Assembly: GCA_030705945.1 (NCBI GenBank)
Contig: JAUZPS010000165.1
Location: 1 to 8,830, forward strand
DNA from: Bacillota bacterium
Lineage (GTDB): Bacteria > Bacillota > Clostridia > Acetivibrionales > DSM-2933
DNA: 8,830 bases
Direction of reading: 5' to 3'
Shown: in pieces, positions 6,406 through 8,830 of the stretch
Layout of the letters: every line of letters starts with the position of its first letter
How positions within the stretch are numbered: position 1 is the first letter of the stretch
Position numbers and translations under genes: made by a program
Notes under the pieces: model-generated
Databases searched by the model: none
Seen by the model: the letters and a program-made list of their open reading frames with translations, nothing else
Told to the model about the DNA's origin: nothing

Positions 6406-6927
6406 TTATTTAATTAAATTATAATATAATACCGCATCTCTTAATGATGTGTTCAAGTCTAAAACCGCTGAAAGAATTCTGATACTAATAAATATTGAAA
6501 CTATTATTAGAATAGCATCCAAAAGCTCAAATTTTCTTAATTCATTCTTGCTGATTAAGCGGATATCAATTATGCTCGTTGATATTAATATTAAAAGTAA
6601 AATTAAAAATACTCCTAAATAAAAAATAAATACTCTATTTGTACTAATATTTTCTACTATTGACCCAAATTCGTTAAGTTGAGCGCTATTATTTTCATTC
6701 TCGATAATATCCCTTTTTCCTTCGATATTGGATATTGCTATGTCCCATTTATTAGTTGTTCTTTCACCGATATTATTTTGTATGTTAACTTGATAATAAT
6801 ATCCACCACTTTTCATTCCATATTTGATGTTATCTGAAAATATATGTATTGTAAATATTACATTTACAATAATATAAATTATAGCAGTAAAAATAATAAT
6901 CCTTTTTGATATTTTACTCAATAGCAT
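6406..6927 (-). CDS. Hypothetical membrane protein with three predicted helices
   Basis: This 173-residue protein is not recognised. A first hydrophobic helix lies at about 9-28 (IIIFTAIIYIIVNVIFTIHI), a polar segment of about 65 residues at 30-97 is rich in Asn, Glu and Tyr, a second helix is at about 98-120, a short basic/acidic connector (ISKNELRKFELLD) follows, and a third helix is at about 135-155. The polar segment probably faces outside if the first helix acts as a signal anchor, since KISKR precedes it. I chose ATG 6927, which follows AAGGAAGG closely and lies just after a TATAAT; an in-frame ATG at 6981 has no ribosome site and sits upstream of that -10. It is divergent from the secreted dockerin gene. 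Very AT-rich codon use and lack of recognisable domains make it a lineage-restricted gene. Function unknown. Confidence 0.65.
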   Translation of the reverse strand: MLLSKISKRIIIFTAIIYIIVNVIFTIHIFSDNIKYGMKSGGYYYQVNIQNNIGERTTNKWDIAISNIEGKRDIIENENNSAQLNEFGSIVENISTNRVFIFYLGVFLILLLILISTSIIDIRLISKNELRKFELLDAILIIVSIFISIRILSAVLDLNTSLRDAVLYYNLIK

Positions 6928-6946
6928 ACACCTTCCTTTTGTTTGA

Positions 6947-6952
6947 ATTATA
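6947..6952 (-). promoter_or_regulatory. Possible -10 box for the hypothetical membrane protein gene
   Basis: TATAAT on the minus strand lies about 20 bases before ATG 6927. The nearest -35-like hexamer, TTGTAA, is 19 bases upstream, longer than ideal. A transcript starting near 6940 would include the AAGGAAGG ribosome site but exclude the ATG at 6981. Confidence 0.4.
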
Positions 6953-7116
6953 AAAAACAGCAGGATATACCTTACAATCATAATTTAGCGCATGGTTACT
7001 TAATATGCAATAACATTTCTGTGATATATTGTAAGCTGTGTTTTAGATATGCCTGATAATTGAACGCATGAACTTAAAAATCCTCGTATCAATTTGATCT
7101 GACTTAAAACTCCCGA

Positions 7117-7131
7117 TTACTTCTGAAGTAA
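7117..7131. repeat. 15-bp palindrome upstream of the secreted dockerin gene
   Basis: TTACTTCTGAAGTAA reads as 7-bp arms around a single central base. It lies 79 bases before the start codon of the dockerin gene and about 190 bases before the divergent membrane-protein start. It could be a regulator site; no matching regulator is evident in the window. Confidence 0.4.
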
Positions 7132-7178
7132 AAAAATAGTGAAATTTAATATGATTTATTATAAAATATAGATAAAAA

Positions 7179-7184
7179 TATACT
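7179..7184 (+). promoter_or_regulatory. Possible -10 box for the dockerin gene
   Basis: TATACT, five of six consensus bases, lies 11 bases before the GGGGGAGG ribosome site. No good -35 is present at the expected distance, where TTATTA is the best match, so either the promoter is weak or activated, or another sigma factor is used. Confidence 0.3.
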
Positions 7185-7209
7185 GTTTTTATAAGGGGGA
7201 GGTAAGACT

Positions 7210-8694
7210 ATGAAAAAGAAAATGGTTATTCTATTAACATTACTGACATTGTTGACATCTTTTTTTACTGTGTTGCCGGTTTTTGCGGACGAAGGGTCAA
7301 ATACTATTAATTATCCGGAGTTAACAATTAGTAATACCAAATGGTATACCGAGATAAGTAATGGTTTTGGATTGGTTTATTTACACGTAACAGGCCATGT
7401 TAATGTTCCGGCGGATAAGATTACTATTTTAACACATGGAGATGGTTTAAATGCTGAGCAAGAAATGAAGATTGATGAGAATCAAAACTTTGATCAGACT
7501 TCTACAATAGAGTTTACACATGCGCCGAACGGAACGCCTTTTACAGTATCTACTCAGATTGGCATATATATCGATCAAAGTAAGACAAGCTATACGATTA
7601 ATAGTGGAGAATTAAGATATGATATCACAAAAGAATCTTACCGAATATGTGGCTATGTTTCACCTAATTGTAATTTCAATAAAGACAGGGGACAAGAATT
7701 ACTACAGGGTTATAATATCGAACTCGTAGGTACCGGAAGAAATGTAATTACAGGAGGAAACGGGTATTTTGAAATAGATGGGCTTGCAAATGGGACATAC
7801 AATTTAAAGATTACTAAAAATGGCTGCCTTTCAAAAATCATACCAAATGTCATCATAAAGGATAGTGATGTTTATATCTCCGGTACATCTTCACCAATAA
7901 ATACATATATAGGGGATATAAATTATGATAATGCGATCAATTTGTCTGATGTGATTGAAATTGCGAGTGTATTTAATTGTAAAGACGGTGACGTTATATA
8001 TAATGCAAAATTTGACTTAAACGTCGATGGTGTTGTTAATATGAGCGATGTAATGATTTTAGCCAAAAACTTTAATAAAGTCGGTGACCAGGATACAACT
8101 ACACCAACTTTTACATCAACACCTGTACCGACATATACGCCTGCGCCGACACCAACAAATGATTATGCCGTTAAGCTTATAAATGCAACTATTACAAGGG
8201 ATTATGTCTATACCCCTTCAACCGGGTTCGAAAAAATCGATAAGTACGGTCCTGGTGAAGTAGGTTATTATTTTATTGTATTTTCTGGTCCAATAGATGA
8301 TAGCATGAAAAGTGATGCAGAAAAGGCCGGAGCAAAGCTTTATTCATATTATCCTGAATATAGCTTTTTAGCTGCAATAACAACAGAAGATGTCGAAAAG
8401 GTAAAAAGTTTGCCCTGTGTTCTTGATGTAATAATATACCAAAATGAATATAAAGTAACAGACAGAACATTGTTAGGTGAGTATTCAGGTGAAGTGATTG
8501 TAGCTTTTTTTGACTCATCTGATGGCATTTATGACCTTGCGCAAAAAATAGGCGGGGTAGTAGTAAAAGATGTATTTAGTTCTGGAGCTTATTCTTGCGC
8601 ATTACTTCAAATAGATAAAGGAAAAGTTTATGAGCTATGTAAATCTCCTCAAATAAGATATATTCAAAAGAACTATGTATATACCACGAATTAA
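7210..8694 (+). CDS. Secreted X-module/type II-like dockerin protein with tandem subtilase prodomain-like domains and no protease
   Basis: The protein has 494 residues. Domains in order: a signal peptide (1-26, cut after VFA); an unrecognised beta-rich module (about 30-138); an X-module-like domain (about 142-230, with NGYFEIDGLANGTYNLKI); a dockerin (235-291) with two calcium loops, D236/N238/D240/N244/D247 and D269/N271/D273/N277/D280; a Thr/Pro linker (296-317); and two domains like S8 protease N-terminal prodomains, about 349-415 (GYYFIVFSGP...) and about 424-494, ending IRYIQKNYVY. The X-module plus dockerin resembles the X-dockerin II dyad of scaffoldins such as CipA, which docks to cell-surface type II cohesins. 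In subtilases a catalytic domain would follow; here the gene stops. It may therefore act in trans as a surface-held protease inhibitor or folding helper (inference). ATG 7210 follows GGGGGAGG (7195-7202) by 7 bases. Confidence 0.85.
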   Translation: MKKKMVILLTLLTLLTSFFTVLPVFADEGSNTINYPELTISNTKWYTEISNGFGLVYLHVTGHVNVPADKITILTHGDGLNAEQEMKIDENQNFDQTSTIEFTHAPNGTPFTVSTQIGIYIDQSKTSYTINSGELRYDITKESYRICGYVSPNCNFNKDRGQELLQGYNIELVGTGRNVITGGNGYFEIDGLANGTYNLKITKNGCLSKIIPNVIIKDSDVYISGTSSPINTYIGDINYDNAINLSDVIEIASVFNCKDGDVIYNAKFDLNVDGVVNMSDVMILAKNFNKVGDQDTTTPTFTSTPVPTYTPAPTPTNDYAVKLINATITRDYVYTPSTGFEKIDKYGPGEVGYYFIVFSGPIDDSMKSDAEKAGAKLYSYYPEYSFLAAITTEDVEKVKSLPCVLDVIIYQNEYKVTDRTLLGEYSGEVIVAFFDSSDGIYDLAQKIGGVVVKDVFSSGAYSCALLQIDKGKVYELCKSPQIRYIQKNYVYTTN

Positions 8695-8704
8695 GGTTTT
8701 AAAG

Positions 8705-8752
8705 GCAAATTTAAATAATTGGTTTTATTACCATTGATAATTTTGCATTTTT
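8705..8752 (+). terminator. Possible weak terminator after the dockerin gene
   Basis: An imperfect stem can form between GCAAATT (8705-8711) and AATTTTGC (8739-8746), with an inner TGGT/ACCA pairing, followed by ATTTTTAT. Pairing is interrupted and AT-rich, so this is only a candidate for the end of the dockerin transcript. Confidence 0.35.
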
Positions 8753-8756
8753 ATAA

Positions 8757-8828
8757 GGGCGTTTCAAAAAATTCCTTGTTCAAGTTTTGTATGATGAAAA
8801 CTCATTATATCAAGTTTTTGAAACGACC
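8757..8828. repeat. Inverted-repeat element at the right edge, possible MITE or insertion-sequence relic
   Basis: CGTTTCAAAAA (8760-8770) and TTTTTGAAACG (8815-8825) are exact inverted repeats, extended by GG/CC pairs after one mismatch, around a 44-base interior. The interior holds a smaller palindrome, AGTTTT (8783-8788) with AAAACT (8797-8802). Total length is about 72 bp and no coding capacity is present. The terminal sequence looks like a mobile-element end, but no family is assigned. The window stops two bases later, so flanking duplications cannot be checked. Confidence 0.5.
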
Positions 8829-8830
8829 AG

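Noticed and set aside
6928..6981. ATG 6981 as start of the hypothetical membrane protein
   Set aside because: No ribosome binding site precedes it, and a likely -10 box lies between it and ATG 6927, which has AAGGAAGG.
1..8830. tRNA, rRNA, phage genes or an intact transposase
   Set aside because: None was recognised on either strand.

Overview
The window is AT-rich and reads as low-GC Clostridia: strong AGGAGG-type ribosome binding sites, several TTG/ATG start choices, an ECF sigma/DUF4179 pair, and BlaI/M56 and TetR regulators. The last gene encodes a secreted protein with an X-module, a dockerin and a Pro/Thr linker. That combination points to a cellulosome-forming lineage such as Acetivibrio, Pseudobacteroides or Ruminiclostridium. 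This placement is inferred from gene style, not from a search.

Layout. (1) 1-2051, plus strand: a promoter, then an ECF sigma factor and its probable membrane anti-sigma partner (DUF4179-type), overlapping by 8 bases. (2) 2114-2198: a perfect 19-bp inverted repeat between convergent transcription units, probably a two-way terminator. (3) 4973 down to 2246, minus strand: a promoter with two matching operator palindromes, then a BlaI-type repressor and an M56 (BlaR1/MecR1-like) membrane metallopeptidase that lacks a penicillin-binding sensor. (4) 5984 down to 5007, minus strand: a perfect consensus promoter overlapping a cluster of ACTCA/TGAGT half-sites, a TetR-type repressor, a small zinc-ribbon protein coupled to it, a 9-bp tandem repeat, and a clear intrinsic terminator. 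(5) 5985-6405: about 420 bases with no convincing gene. (6) 6927 down to 6406, minus strand: an unrecognised three-helix membrane protein. (7) 7210-8694, plus strand: a secreted protein made of a signal peptide, an unknown N-terminal module, an X-module, a type II-like dockerin, a Pro/Thr linker, and two domains resembling subtilase (S8) N-terminal prodomains, with no protease domain. (8) 8757-8828: a terminal inverted-repeat element partly echoed by the first bases of the window.

Three separate signal-response modules sit side by side: ECF/anti-sigma, BlaI/M56 and TetR/zinc-ribbon. Each appears to be autoregulated or self-contained, and no shared operator links them. The most novel item is the dockerin protein. 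It would put tandem protease-prodomain-like modules on the cell surface or cellulosome without a protease, so it is a candidate surface-tethered protease inhibitor or folding chaperone. That function is an inference.
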